This document shows, piece by piece, positions 35,542-43,858 of a stretch of 64,000 nucleotides of DNA. The notes beneath the pieces were generated by a model that saw only the letters and a list, made by a program, of their open reading frames with translations, did no database searches and was not told the DNA's origin. Position 1 is the stretch's first letter; each line of letters opens with the position of its first letter. The stretch is from Oxalobacteraceae sp. CFBP 8761 (GTDB lineage Bacteria; Pseudomonadota; Gammaproteobacteria; Burkholderiales; Burkholderiaceae_D). Location: positions 2,220,996 through 2,284,995 of the forward strand of contig JACYUE010000001.1 in NCBI GenBank assembly GCA_014841595.1, given 5' to 3'. Position numbers and translations under genes: made by a program.

Positions 35542-36401
35542 CCAGTCTGCACAATCCCCACGCCCAGTTTGATGACAAGCTGCAGGCGGCGTTCGAACAG
35601 AATATCCTGGCCGCGCTGCTGGAAGACATCGGCAGCGGCGACCTGACCGGCAAGCTGGTGCCAAGCGACACCCGCGTCTCGGCGCGCGTGATCGTGCGCG
35701 AAGCGGCCGTGCTGTGCGGCGCCCCGTGGTTCGAGGGCGTCATGCTCGCGGTCGACCAGGACACCGACATCGCGTGGCAATTTGCCGAAGGCGACCTGAT
35801 GCCGGCCAGCAGCACCGTCTGCACCATCACGGCGAACCCGCGCGCGCTGCTCACGGCCGAGCGCGCCGCGCTGAACTTCCTGCAGCTGCTGTCTGGCGTG
35901 GCGACTGCCACCCGGCGCTACGTCGACGTCATCGCGGGTACGAATGCAGCGATTCTCGATACGCGCAAGACGCTGCCGGGCCTGCGCCAGGCGCAGAAGT
36001 ACGCGGTGCGGGTTGGCGGTGGCAAGAACCAGCGCATGGCGCTGTATGACGGCATCCTGATCAAGGAAAATCACATTGCCGCTGCCGGGGGCGTCACGCC
36101 CGCGCTGACGGCGGCCACCAGCCTGAACGCTGGCGCGCCGGTGCAGATCGAAGTCGAAACCATCGCCCAGCTCGAAGAAGCACTGGCTGCCGGCGTCAAG
36201 TCGGTACTGCTCGATAACTTTGACCTGGCCATGATGCGCGAGGCGGTGCAGGTGAATGCCGGCCGTGCGCTGCTGGAAGCCTCGGGTGGCATCAACCTGG
36301 ACACCGTGCGCGCGATCGCCGAAACAGGTGTGGACCGCATTTCCGTCGGCAGCCTGACCAAGGACGTGCACGCCACCGATTACTCGCTGCGCATCGTCTG
36401 A
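35538..36401 (+). CDS. nadC: Nicotinate-nucleotide pyrophosphorylase NadC
   Basis: A 287-aa enzyme that uses PRPP to convert quinolinate to nicotinate mononucleotide with loss of CO2. Recognisable segments: [35 protein letters not shown], the substrate-binding [40 protein letters not shown], and [20 protein letters not shown] with the PRPP site [14 protein letters not shown] 35538 overlaps nadA as ATGA. The enzyme directly follows NadA in the pathway, so coupling ensures balanced production. Confidence 0.96.
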   Translation: MTSLHNPHAQFDDKLQAAFEQNILAALLEDIGSGDLTGKLVPSDTRVSARVIVREAAVLCGAPWFEGVMLAVDQDTDIAWQFAEGDLMPASSTVCTITANPRALLTAERAALNFLQLLSGVATATRRYVDVIAGTNAAILDTRKTLPGLRQAQKYAVRVGGGKNQRMALYDGILIKENHIAAAGGVTPALTAATSLNAGAPVQIEVETIAQLEEALAAGVKSVLLDNFDLAMMREAVQVNAGRALLEASGGINLDTVRAIAETGVDRISVGSLTKDVHATDYSLRIV

Positions 36402-36429
36402 TCGCACCGCTCAACTCTCAGACTTCATT

Positions 36430-36750
36430 ATGTCGATCACCACCAAACTGAAACGTTCGCTTGTGTTCCGCCTGTTCTGGCTCGGCTTCGGCCTGCTGCT
36501 GGGTGTGCCCCAGTTGATGGACGGGATTCTCTACAATATGAAGGGCGAACTGTTCTTCGGCATCGGCATGCTGCTGGTCGGTATTCGCGGCTTCCTGCGC
36601 CCGGTCGTGCTGAGCCGGGCGATGGCGATGCAACGCGATGCTGCAGCGTCGGATGCGTCGATTGGGTCGCCCGTGTTGCATGGCGTGCTGTCGATCGCGA
36701 TGGCGGCGGCTTTGATCACCGGTTTGGTGATCAAGTTCAGCAATAATTAA
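36430..36750 (+). CDS. Small membrane protein, unknown function
   Basis: A 106-aa protein with hydrophobic segments at about 13-30 (LFWLGFGLLLGVPQLM), 40-60 (LFFGIGMLLVGIRGFL) and 85-102 (VLSIAMAAALITGLVI). Basic residues at the N-terminus suggest an N-in topology. I do not recognise a family. It starts 29 bp after nadC and is probably in the same transcript, but has no clear ribosome-binding site. Its stop is 4 bp from the convergent sir2 stop. Confidence 0.65.
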   Translation: MSITTKLKRSLVFRLFWLGFGLLLGVPQLMDGILYNMKGELFFGIGMLLVGIRGFLRPVVLSRAMAMQRDAAASDASIGSPVLHGVLSIAMAAALITGLVIKFSNN

Positions 36751-36753
36751 GCC

Positions 36754-37638
36754 CTACGCCCCGAACAAACCCGCCACGAGCGGCAAGACCCGCTCGGCGG
36801 ACGCTTCAATCTTCAGCGTGAGCATGTCGTCAGCGCGCGTGCGCCCGAGGTTCAGCGCCGCAATCGGTTTGCCGGCTGCTTCGGCCAGCCGGCAGAAGCG
36901 AAACCCCGAATACACCATCAGCGACGAGCCGACCACGAGCAGTGCATCGGCCGCTTCCATCCGTGCCAGTGCGGCTGCCGTGCGCGCCGCCGGCACATTG
37001 TCGCCGAAGAATACGACGTCAGGCATCAGCATGCCGCCACAGTGCACGCATGCCGGCGCCGTGAATTCCGTCACCGCGTCCGGATCGATCTCGGCGTCGC
37101 CATCGGGCAGCGGCTGGGCGAGCACCTGGCCCAGGCCCGGATTGTCCGCCTCCAGCTGCACCTGCAGCGCAGCGCGCGTGAAGTTTGCCCCGCAGCCGAG
37201 GCACGTCACGTGGTGGATATTGCCATGCAATTCCAGCACATCGCGACTGCCCGCCTGGGTATGCAGGCCATCGACGTTTTGCGTGAGGATCGAGCCGATG
37301 CGGTTGTCTGCGCCAAGCGCGGCGAGCGCGCGGTGGCCTGCGTTTGGCGCCGCGCCCGACATCATCCGCCAGCCCACCATGCTGCGCGCCCAATAGCGGC
37401 GCTGGACTGCCGGGTCGCGCCGGAATTCCGGACCCTGGATCGGGACCCGGCCGCGCCGCACGCCATCCCGGTCGCGGTAGTCAGGAATGCCGGACGCGGT
37501 CGACAGGCCTGCGCCGGTGAGCACCAGCGCACGGGGGTATTGTTCGAGAAACGCCGCCAGCTGCGTGGCCGCGTGGTGTTCGCCAAGTGGGTTGCCGAGT
37601 TCGTCGTTCATGGGTGGAATCGTACCACCGCTCCGCAT
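36754..37638 (-). CDS. Sir2-family NAD-dependent protein deacetylase
   Basis: A 294-aa sirtuin that removes acyl groups from lysine using NAD. NAD-binding motifs are VLTGAGLSTASGIPDYRDRD and IGSILTQNVDGLHTQAG, with the catalytic His in LELHGNIHHV. Four zinc cysteines occur as CLGCG and CVHCGG. DVVFFGDNVP and VVGSSLMVYSGFRF follow as in class II-type sirtuins. ATG 37638 directly abuts the stop of the EamA gene (TAAATG) and suggests coupling; ATG 37611 would remove nine residues and is also possible. It shares its neighbourhood with NAD synthesis genes. Confidence 0.92.
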   Translation of the reverse strand: MRSGGTIPPMNDELGNPLGEHHAATQLAAFLEQYPRALVLTGAGLSTASGIPDYRDRDGVRRGRVPIQGPEFRRDPAVQRRYWARSMVGWRMMSGAAPNAGHRALAALGADNRIGSILTQNVDGLHTQAGSRDVLELHGNIHHVTCLGCGANFTRAALQVQLEADNPGLGQVLAQPLPDGDAEIDPDAVTEFTAPACVHCGGMLMPDVVFFGDNVPAARTAAALARMEAADALLVVGSSLMVYSGFRFCRLAEAAGKPIAALNLGRTRADDMLTLKIEASAERVLPLVAGLFGA

Positions 37639-38538
37639 TTACCGCGCCGACACGACAATTCCGCCGACGATCAGGCCGAACGCCGCCACGTGGTACAACT
37701 GCGGCAGTTCGCCCAGGAAGGCGGCCGACAGCAGCGCGGTAAACAGCGGCGTCAGATTGATGAAGAACGCACTGATCCCGGGCCCGGCGCGCTGGACGCC
37801 CGCGCCCCAGCAGCGCATGGCGATGATTGCCGGCCCGATCGCCAGGTACAGCAGGGCGCCGGCGAGGGGCCAGCTCCATACGACCTGGGGCGTGCCCAGC
37901 GCCCACTCGCCGCCGGCGAGCGCGGCCGACCACATCACGCCATACGCAACCTGGGCCAGCAGGAAGGCCGCCCAGTCCGCACGCAGGGCCGGCACATCGT
38001 TCTTTTGCAGCAGTGACCAGCTGTAGAACGACCAGACAATGGTCGCCACGATCATGATCAGGTCACCCGCTACCAGGCGGAGCGCGGCCAGCTCGGCCAG
38101 GCTACCCCGGCACATGACGACCAGCACGCCGGCAATCGACAGCACGGCGCCGCCGATCTGCCGGCCCTTGACGGGCACGTTATAGAACAGCCGGCCGACC
38201 AGCAGCATCCAGACCGGCACGCCGGATGCCACGAGCGTCACGTTCAGCGGTGACGAGGTCGTCAGCGCCAGGTATTGCATCGAGTTGTACAGTCCGATTC
38301 CCAGCAGACCGAGCAGGGCGTAGCGACGCCAGTTGCGCAGCACGCCGCTGCCAGGGCGGAGTGCGGCGCGGCCCAGCACCAGCAGGATCACGAGCGCAAT
38401 CGACCAGCGTAGCAGGTTGAGCGTCATCGGCGGCATGGCGTCGCGCACGAGACGGCCGATGATGGCATTGCCCGCCCACAGTACGGGCGGGATGCTCAGC
38501 AGAAGGACCGTCGTGAGCGAAAGCCGCTGCCGTTCCAT
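37639..38538 (-). CDS. EamA/DMT family transporter
   Basis: A 299-aa inner-membrane protein with ten hydrophobic segments in two EamA halves. First half: PVLWAGNAIIGRLVRDAMPP, LNLLRWSIALVILLVL, and YLALTTSSPLNVTLVASGVP. Second half: GDLIMIVATIVWSFYSWSLL and ISAFFINLTPLFTALLSAAF then LGEL. Such drug/metabolite transporters export amino acids, nucleosides or other small molecules; the substrate is not evident. The gene begins 1 bp after the nadB stop and ends next to the sir2 start, forming a tight three-gene operon. Confidence 0.9.
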   Translation of the reverse strand: MERQRLSLTTVLLLSIPPVLWAGNAIIGRLVRDAMPPMTLNLLRWSIALVILLVLGRAALRPGSGVLRNWRRYALLGLLGIGLYNSMQYLALTTSSPLNVTLVASGVPVWMLLVGRLFYNVPVKGRQIGGAVLSIAGVLVVMCRGSLAELAALRLVAGDLIMIVATIVWSFYSWSLLQKNDVPALRADWAAFLLAQVAYGVMWSAALAGGEWALGTPQVVWSWPLAGALLYLAIGPAIIAMRCWGAGVQRAGPGISAFFINLTPLFTALLSAAFLGELPQLYHVAAFGLIVGGIVVSAR

Positions 38539-38539
38539 G

Positions 38540-40150
38540 CTAGCGTCGGCGCGGCGTGAGCACGCTCGGGAGTGCCTTGGGCAAGGTGTCCGGGAAATCG
38601 CGCGAATAGTGCAGGCCGCGGCTTTCGTGGCGCGACATGGCGCTTTTCACGATCAGGTGCGCCACTTCGACCAGATTGCGCAGCTCGAGCAGATCGGGCG
38701 TGATGCGGAAGTTGCGGTAGTACTCGTCGATCTCTTCCTTGAGGAGCTTGATCCGGTGCAGCGCGCGTTCGAGGCGCTTGGTCGTGCGCACGATGCCGAC
38801 GTAGTTCCACATGAAGCGGCGCAGCTCGTCCCAGTTGTGGGCGATGACCACTTCTTCGTCAGCGTTCGTGACGCGGCTGGCATCCCAGTCCGGCAGCGCA
38901 GGGTTGACGATCGCCGGACTCGCCGCGATCTGCTGCGCGCAGGCACGGCCAACGACGACGCATTCGAGCAGCGAATTGCTGGCCAGCCGGTTGGCGCCAT
39001 GCAGGCCCGTGCAGGCGACTTCGCCGACCGCATACAGGCCGGGGATATCGGTGCGCCCGGCCAGGTCGGTGACCACGCCACCGCAGGTAAAGTGCACGGC
39101 CGGCACGACGGGGATCGGTTGCTGCGTGATGTCGATGCCCAGTTCGAGGCAGCGCGCATAGATGGTCGGGAAGTGCTCCATCAGAAATTCGGGCGGTTGG
39201 TGGCTGATGTCGAGGTTGACGTAATCGAGGCCCCGTTTCTTCATCTCGAAGTCGATCGCGCGTGCCACGACGTCGCGTGGCGCCAGCTCGCCGCGTTCAT
39301 CATGCGCCGGCATGAAGCGCTCGCCGGCCTGTGCGCCCGCTTCCGGCGGCAGCTTGAGCAGGCCGCCTTCGCCGCGGATCGCTTCGGTGATCAGGAACGA
39401 CTTCGCATACGGGTGGTACAGGCAGGTGGGATGAAACTGGATGAACTCCATGTTCGACACCCGGCAGCCGGCGCGCCAGGCCATTGCGATGCCATCGCCA
39501 GTAGCCGTGTCGGGGTTGGTCGTGTACAGATACACCTTGCCGGCGCCGCCCGTGGCCAGCACCGTGTGCTCCGCCTCGAAGGTGAGCACGTCGCCGCTGT
39601 TCACATCCTGCACGTGCAAACCGTAGCAGCGCGGCTGACTGCCATGCGCGACCTTGGGCCGCAGCTTGGCGGACGTGATGACGTCGATCGCGACATGGTG
39701 CTCGAACAGCGAAATATTCGGGTGGGCGCGTACCTTCTGTTCCAGCGTGACTTGCACGGCGTACCCGGTGGCGTCGGCCGCATGGATGATCCGGCGCTGG
39801 CCGTGGCCGCCTTCGCGCGTCAGGTGAAAGCCCATCTCAGCGGTGGCGTCACGCGTGAACGGCACGCCCTGATCGATCAGCCATTCGATTGCTTCGCGCC
39901 CGTGTTCGACGATGTAACGGGTAGCGGTTTCGTCGCACAGACCGGCGCCGGCAACCAGGGTATCGGCCACATGCTGCTCGTGGCTGTCGCCCGAATCGAG
40001 CACGGCGGCGATACCGCCCTGGGCCCAGGCGCTGGCGCCGTCGAGCAGGGTGCGCTTGGAGATGATGGCAACCTTGCGGGTCTGGGCCAGGTGCAGGGCT
40101 ACCGACAGGCCGGCCAGGCCGCTGCCGACGATCGCGACGTCGAATTTCAT
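38540..40150 (-). CDS. nadB: L-aspartate oxidase NadB
   Basis: A 536-aa FAD enzyme that oxidises L-aspartate to iminoaspartate, the first step in bacterial NAD synthesis. The FAD site is VAIVGSGLAGLSVALHLAQT at the N-terminus. SAWAQGGIAAVLDSGDSHEQ, HTREGGHGQRR-like HLTREGGHGQRRIIHAADAT, and RGEGGLLKL, FTCGGVVTDLAGRT and VGEVACTGLHGANRLASNSL are family motifs. The C-terminal helical domain contains LRRFMWNYVGIVRTTKRLER. It produces the substrate of NadA, whose gene is on the opposite strand 3 kb away. Confidence 0.96.
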   Translation of the reverse strand: MKFDVAIVGSGLAGLSVALHLAQTRKVAIISKRTLLDGASAWAQGGIAAVLDSGDSHEQHVADTLVAGAGLCDETATRYIVEHGREAIEWLIDQGVPFTRDATAEMGFHLTREGGHGQRRIIHAADATGYAVQVTLEQKVRAHPNISLFEHHVAIDVITSAKLRPKVAHGSQPRCYGLHVQDVNSGDVLTFEAEHTVLATGGAGKVYLYTTNPDTATGDGIAMAWRAGCRVSNMEFIQFHPTCLYHPYAKSFLITEAIRGEGGLLKLPPEAGAQAGERFMPAHDERGELAPRDVVARAIDFEMKKRGLDYVNLDISHQPPEFLMEHFPTIYARCLELGIDITQQPIPVVPAVHFTCGGVVTDLAGRTDIPGLYAVGEVACTGLHGANRLASNSLLECVVVGRACAQQIAASPAIVNPALPDWDASRVTNADEEVVIAHNWDELRRFMWNYVGIVRTTKRLERALHRIKLLKEEIDEYYRNFRITPDLLELRNLVEVAHLIVKSAMSRHESRGLHYSRDFPDTLPKALPSVLTPRRR

Positions 40151-40323
40151 GGGATGGTTGAAATGTTTACAGAGGCAATACTATAAGCGATTTGCCACCG
40201 GCTGCGGGACAGCCTGACCAGGCCAAAGTCATCCGCAGCGGGTCGCAAATGTACGCCCGCGCACCGAACGGCGGCGTCCGGCACGCTAGGATGAGCTATT
40301 ACTCACCCAATCAAGGATTCACC

Positions 40324-40818
40324 ATGACCGCAGACCGCACCCACGTCGCAGCCCTCGAAGACCGCATCGGTTCCCTGCGCTTTGCCATGTTCACGTTCCG
40401 TGACCAGCACGACCACCTGGCCAGCCAGCCAATGACCAAGCAGGACGTCGATGCCGAAGGCGGCATCTGGTTCTTCGTGCATTCGGCCACCGCCCTGTGG
40501 GACAGCATCGCGCACCAGCCTGAAGTGAACATCAGTTTCTCGGATATCGACGACAGCACCTATGTCTCGGTCAGCGGCACCGCCGAGCGCATCGTCGATC
40601 GCGACAAGATTCGCAGCATGTGGAACCCGATGGTCCAGGCCTGGTTCCCGGCCGGCCCGGAAGACCAGCACGCCGTGCTTGTGCGCGTGGTCCCGCACGC
40701 AGCCGAGTACTGGGATTCAAACGACAGCAAGATGGTGCGCCTGTTTGCCGTTGCCAAGGCAGCCGTGACCGGCAAGCAGCCGGATCTGGATTCGGAGCAC
40801 GGCACCATCAAGCTGTAA
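40324..40818 (+). CDS. Pyridoxamine 5'-phosphate oxidase-fold (general stress) protein
   Basis: A 164-aa split-barrel flavin-binding-type protein. Typical segments: GSLRFAMFTFRDQHDHLASQ then PMTKQDVDAEGGIWFFVHSA, NISFSDIDDSTYVSVSGTAE and the C-terminal WDSNDSKMVRLFAVAKAAVT. This arrangement matches the general-stress PPOX subgroup rather than the true PdxH oxidase. The cofactor (FMN or F420-like) and substrate are unknown. AAGGA upstream fixes ATG 40324. Confidence 0.88.
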   Translation: MTADRTHVAALEDRIGSLRFAMFTFRDQHDHLASQPMTKQDVDAEGGIWFFVHSATALWDSIAHQPEVNISFSDIDDSTYVSVSGTAERIVDRDKIRSMWNPMVQAWFPAGPEDQHAVLVRVVPHAAEYWDSNDSKMVRLFAVAKAAVTGKQPDLDSEHGTIKL

Positions 40819-40850
40819 GCATTCCTCTGCACTAACTTGCGGCGGGGCAT

Positions 40851-40876
40851 GAGAGTGGCGTAGAGTAGCCGCTCTC
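40851..40876 (+). promoter_or_regulatory. Hairpin before the pnuC leader
   Basis: GAGAGTGGC (40851-40859) pairs with GCCGCTCTC (40868-40876) with one G-U pair around an 8-base loop. It lies between the PPOX gene and the AGAGGA ribosome-binding site of the pnuC leader peptide. pnuC genes of other bacteria can carry NAD-responsive riboswitches, but I cannot confirm such a fold here. Confidence 0.4.
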
Positions 40877-40894
40877 ATTCAGAGGACATTCACT

Positions 40895-40927
40895 ATGTTC
40901 CCATCCTGGCTCCGCCGCATCCGATGA
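40895..40927 (+). CDS. Putative leader peptide upstream of pnuC
   Basis: A 10-codon frame (MFPSWLRRIR) with AGAGGA eight bases upstream. Its stop TGA overlaps the pnuC ATG as ATGA. pnuC itself has no ribosome-binding site, so ribosomes probably reach pnuC by termination-reinitiation from this leader. The peptide contains no obvious attenuation codon run. Function is inferred from layout only. Confidence 0.45.
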   Translation: MFPSWLRRIR

Positions 40928-41538
40928 TATCTCCGCTTGAACTGGCCGCGAACCTCTTCACGGCTGCCGCAATCTTCCTGGCAGGCCGCAACAACGTCCA
41001 CACCTGGTGGACCGGGATTGTTGGCTGCACCTTGTTTGGCTTGCTATTCATGGGGGCGCAGCTGTATGCCGACGTCGTACTGCAAGCGTTCTTTGTCGTG
41101 ACGGGTGTGCTGGGGTGGTGGCGCTGGTTGCATGGTAAAGGCGGCGCACCGCTGCCGATTACCCATGCGGGCTGGCGCACGATGGCGTGGATGGCGCCTG
41201 TCGGACTTATTGCCACTGGCGCGTATGGCGCTGCACTTCACTTCTATACGAATGCTTACGCACCATTCATCGATTCAGCGGTGCTTGTGTTTTCTGTTAT
41301 CGCGCAGTTGCTGATGATGGGGCGGCGCATCGAGAGCTGGCCGGTGTGGTTGCTGGTCAATACCATTGCGGTTCCGCTGTACTTCAGCCGCGGCTTGTAC
41401 CTGACGGCGTTCCTGTACATGTGCTTCTGGGTGAACGCGATCGTGTCGTGGATCTGGTGGCGCAAATTGGCGAAGCAAGAGCAGGTTGCGGCACAGGTCT
41501 CAAGGGGGGAGCATGCTGCTGCAGGCGGCCCGCCGTGA
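40924..41538 (+). CDS. pnuC: Nicotinamide mononucleotide/riboside transporter PnuC
   Basis: A 204-aa inner-membrane protein with about seven hydrophobic segments. It has the family start SPLELAANLFTAAAIFLAGR, then NNVHTWWTGIVGC, VVTGVLGWWRWLHGKGG, and the C-terminal RGLYLTAFLYMCFWVNAIVS followed by WIWWRKL. PnuC carries out facilitated uptake of NMN or nicotinamide riboside, trapped inside by phosphorylation. It complements the de novo NAD genes 2-6 kb upstream. ATG 40924 is the family-consistent start and overlaps the stop of a 10-codon leader. Confidence 0.93.
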   Translation: MISPLELAANLFTAAAIFLAGRNNVHTWWTGIVGCTLFGLLFMGAQLYADVVLQAFFVVTGVLGWWRWLHGKGGAPLPITHAGWRTMAWMAPVGLIATGAYGAALHFYTNAYAPFIDSAVLVFSVIAQLLMMGRRIESWPVWLLVNTIAVPLYFSRGLYLTAFLYMCFWVNAIVSWIWWRKLAKQEQVAAQVSRGEHAAAGGPP

Positions 41539-41614
41539 AGTTTTGTGGTTGCCTGGCCTGCGTGGATAGCTGGCCAGACGAACATCGAAACGTTAGTGGC
41601 GGGCACAACTTACA

Positions 41615-42013
41615 TCAGCGCGTGAATGGCGGCAGATCACCTGCGTTTTGATTGCCACCCGTTTCCGGCGCGCCCATGCCGGTCACCTTCGGGCCAGCCT
41701 GGCCTGGCCGCGTGTCCTGCGCGCCTGGATTAGTGTGCGTTGCTGCCGTGTCGAGCGGTACCGTGCTTGGCGCTTCCGGTTGCGGTGCGGCGCTGCCGTC
41801 AGTAATCGGCGGCTCATCGCCTTCGGTACCGTCGGGCGCGTTCACATACGGTCCGGACTGATTACGGGTCAGCCCCGGGCCACCATTGCCGCCAGTTTCT
41901 GTCTGCGACTCATGCGATGGCGTCGCGCCTTGCTGGCCGCTGGTCTGGCCACCAATACCGACAGTAGTGGCGTCCTGGGTTGCAGTCGTCGATGCGGGTG
42001 CGTTGCTGTTCAT
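41615..42013 (-). CDS. Low-complexity Gly/Thr/Pro-rich small protein
   Basis: A 132-aa protein of Thr, Gly, Gln, Pro, Ala and Asp with almost no hydrophobic core: TTATQDATTVGIGGQTSGQQ at the start and TRNQSGPYVNAPDGTEGDEP in the middle. Likely disordered and cytoplasmic; no signal peptide. I recognise no family. GGAGGGGAC before ATG 42013 supports the start; the upstream in-frame ATG at 42142 is less likely. It is divergent from the recombinase gene across about 200 bp. Confidence 0.6.
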   Translation of the reverse strand: MNSNAPASTTATQDATTVGIGGQTSGQQGATPSHESQTETGGNGGPGLTRNQSGPYVNAPDGTEGDEPPITDGSAAPQPEAPSTVPLDTAATHTNPGAQDTRPGQAGPKVTGMGAPETGGNQNAGDLPPFTR

Positions 42014-42174
42014 GGTAGTCCCCTCCGTAAAATGGATGATCCATTGTCGTGCAGGGCAGGGCGGACACGTATCGGCGCGCAGGGCATGGCGCTGTAGGAC
42101 GAGAGCGCCCTTCATGGGTAATTTAGCGAAACTTTGGGCCATCAGACCTTACGAAGCCCGGCGGCACGATGCTA

Positions 42175-42194
42175 TACTGTATATCCATACAGTT
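42175..42194 (+). promoter_or_regulatory. LexA (SOS) box upstream of the recombinase gene
   Basis: TACTGTATATCCATACAGTT contains the full CTGT-N8-ACAG core and matches 17 of 20 positions of the E. coli LexA consensus. It ends 16 bp before the ATG 42211 of the recombinase and overlaps a possible -10 (TATACT, 42173-42178), so LexA binding would block transcription. DNA damage should therefore induce the recombinase. Confidence 0.8.
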
Positions 42195-42210
42195 ATATTC
42201 ATTCGTGCTC

Positions 42211-43377
42211 ATGCCTGTGTTCGTACCGATCAATCTCGACCCATTGCCACCAGCCGACCCTGATCGCGCGGCCGCAAGCCGGCTCGGTGCGGGCAGCTTT
42301 TCCAGCATGTACGATGAGCCCGTCACTTCGGCGACGAGCGATGCCGAACTGGCGCGCGAATACATCTCTCATGGGGAGCTCAGTCCCAAGTCGGTCGCCA
42401 ATCTGCAGAAAGAGCTGTACCGCTTCCTGACCTGGTGCCGCGAAGAAGCAGGCAAGACATTCCAGCAACTGAACGTCGGCGACCTCAATCTGTACAAGGA
42501 ATTCATCCGGCAGCCGCCGCCCGCGTGGATCAGCACCACCAAATGGCCACGCAACGACCCGCGTTATCGGCCGTTCACGGGTCCACTGTCCGATACCAGC
42601 CGCCGCCAGGCGATGATTGCGATCAAGGGCGTGCTGACGTTTGCCGAGCAAACCGGCTACCTGCGCCGCAATCCTGCACGGCTCGTGCGCAATGTCCGCG
42701 CTGCACACGCGAGCCGCATCACCCGCTATCTGAGTCCGGCCGCGATTGCCTATGCGCTGGCCGCGGCCGAAGCACGGCCTGGGGATACCGAAGCGACCGC
42801 GCGTCAACGCGCGCGTGACCGCTTCCTGCTGATCGCGTTCGCGCAGACCGGCGCGCGCCTGAACGAAATCGTCAGCGCGAACATGGGCGCCGTCTACAGC
42901 GAGGGCGACGGGCGCTGGTGGCTCGACGTGCTGGGCAAGGGCAACAAGCCGCGCCGGCTGCCGGCGCCCCCGGCTACGGTCGGCGCCTATCGCGACTACC
43001 GGCGCGCGTTCGGTCTGCTGGAGCAGACGAGCAGGGGAGATCGCATGCCTCTGGTGCTGTCGAGCCGTACAAAAGAGTATGTAGGAATCACCGACGAGGC
43101 CGCGTCCGAAGCGCTCAAGGCGATCTTCCAGCTCGCAGCGGATGATGCGGCGGCGAAAGGGGATGGCGACAGCGCGTCGACGCTGCGCCTGGCGTCACCA
43201 CACTGGCTGCGCCACAGTATGCTGACCAATCATGCGAACAGTGGCGTGCAACTCAAGACGCTGCAAGATACAGCAGGGCACGCGAACATCGCGACGACGG
43301 CGGCCTATCTGCACAAGACCGATCACGAGCGGCATGACGAGATTCTGCGTTCGAATGGTGACCGGGGAATTAATTGA
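42211..43377 (+). CDS. Tyrosine recombinase/phage-type integrase
   Basis: A 388-aa tyrosine recombinase. The N-terminal SAM-like DNA-binding part contains SPKSVANLQKELYRFLTWCR. The catalytic domain shows the conserved Arg in AQTGARLNEIVSANMG (about residue 215), the HxxR box in HWLRHSMLTNH (about 331), the second His in QDTAGHANIATT and the Tyr nucleophile in TAAYLHKTDH (about 365). All catalytic residues are present. It is not an integron integrase by the motifs I can see. A strong LexA box precedes it. A weak hairpin-type terminator follows. It may mark one end of a genomic island, but no att site has been found. Confidence 0.92.
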   Translation: MPVFVPINLDPLPPADPDRAAASRLGAGSFSSMYDEPVTSATSDAELAREYISHGELSPKSVANLQKELYRFLTWCREEAGKTFQQLNVGDLNLYKEFIRQPPPAWISTTKWPRNDPRYRPFTGPLSDTSRRQAMIAIKGVLTFAEQTGYLRRNPARLVRNVRAAHASRITRYLSPAAIAYALAAAEARPGDTEATARQRARDRFLLIAFAQTGARLNEIVSANMGAVYSEGDGRWWLDVLGKGNKPRRLPAPPATVGAYRDYRRAFGLLEQTSRGDRMPLVLSSRTKEYVGITDEAASEALKAIFQLAADDAAAKGDGDSASTLRLASPHWLRHSMLTNHANSGVQLKTLQDTAGHANIATTAAYLHKTDHERHDEILRSNGDRGIN

Positions 43378-43384
43378 CTGTGAA

Positions 43385-43406
43385 AGAAGACGTGGTCTTC
43401 TCTTTT
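43385..43406 (+). terminator. Weak intrinsic terminator after the recombinase
   Basis: AGAAGAC/GTCTTCT with loop GTG and a CTTTT tail, 7 bp after the recombinase stop. The stem is short and the T run brief. Confidence 0.5.
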
Positions 43407-43543
43407 AAAAGGTAACTAACCAACAGAGACAAGAAGCCAAAAATAAAACGCTAACGCCAACAACTCCGGCCATGACAATGCTGATCAGGCAAGCTACCAA
43501 GAGCGGGGGCGGTTTGGATCGACCTTGGGCAGTGCAAGATAAC

Positions 43544-43562
43544 AGGGGGCACTGCCCCCTTT
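43544..43562 (-). terminator. GC-rich hairpin after the 43580 gene
   Basis: A GGGGG/CCCCC stem closed by C-G around a tiny loop, 18 bp downstream of the stop of the minus-strand small gene. On that strand the following sequence has few Ts, so the termination function is uncertain. Confidence 0.4.
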
Positions 43563-43579
43563 GTGCGCCTGCTCCCCGC

Positions 43580-43858
43580 TTATACCGGAATGGAGGAGGT
43601 GCCGCCTTCGGCGCTACCGTAATTCTGTAATTCGTCGAGTGTCAGACGCCGTTCGTTCAACGCGGTGATGATCGCCCCGAGCTGCTCATCATCCGGCTGG
43701 ATATAGACGATTCGCTGTTCGAGCAGATTGTCCCAATAAGGAGTGTACGGAACAGCGGTCTCGGCCATGATCTCGGCAGCAAAGCTGCCATCGTGCATTT
43801 CGCCGACGAGCGTGATGCGGGTGGTTGCGGGGACAGTATTTTGGACGGTGATGTTCAT
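43580..43858 (-). CDS. Small protein of unknown function
   Basis: A 92-aa protein with a beta-like start (NITVQNTVPATTRITLVGEM), a central YTPYWDNLLEQRIVYIQPDD and a helical end (DEQLGAIITALNERRLTLDE). Neutral, no signal peptide or membrane segment. I recognise no family. AGGAAC supports ATG 43858 over the one seven codons upstream. It follows the recombinase on the opposite strand and may belong to the same accessory segment. Confidence 0.65.
   Translation of the reverse strand: MNITVQNTVPATTRITLVGEMHDGSFAAEIMAETAVPYTPYWDNLLEQRIVYIQPDDEQLGAIITALNERRLTLDELQNYGSAEGGTSSIPV

Noticed and set aside
41648..42097. Plus-strand 149-aa frame opposite the low-complexity small gene
   Set aside because: Cys/Arg/Trp-rich shadow composition and no ribosome-binding site; the minus frame has GGAGGGG and consistent low-complexity composition.
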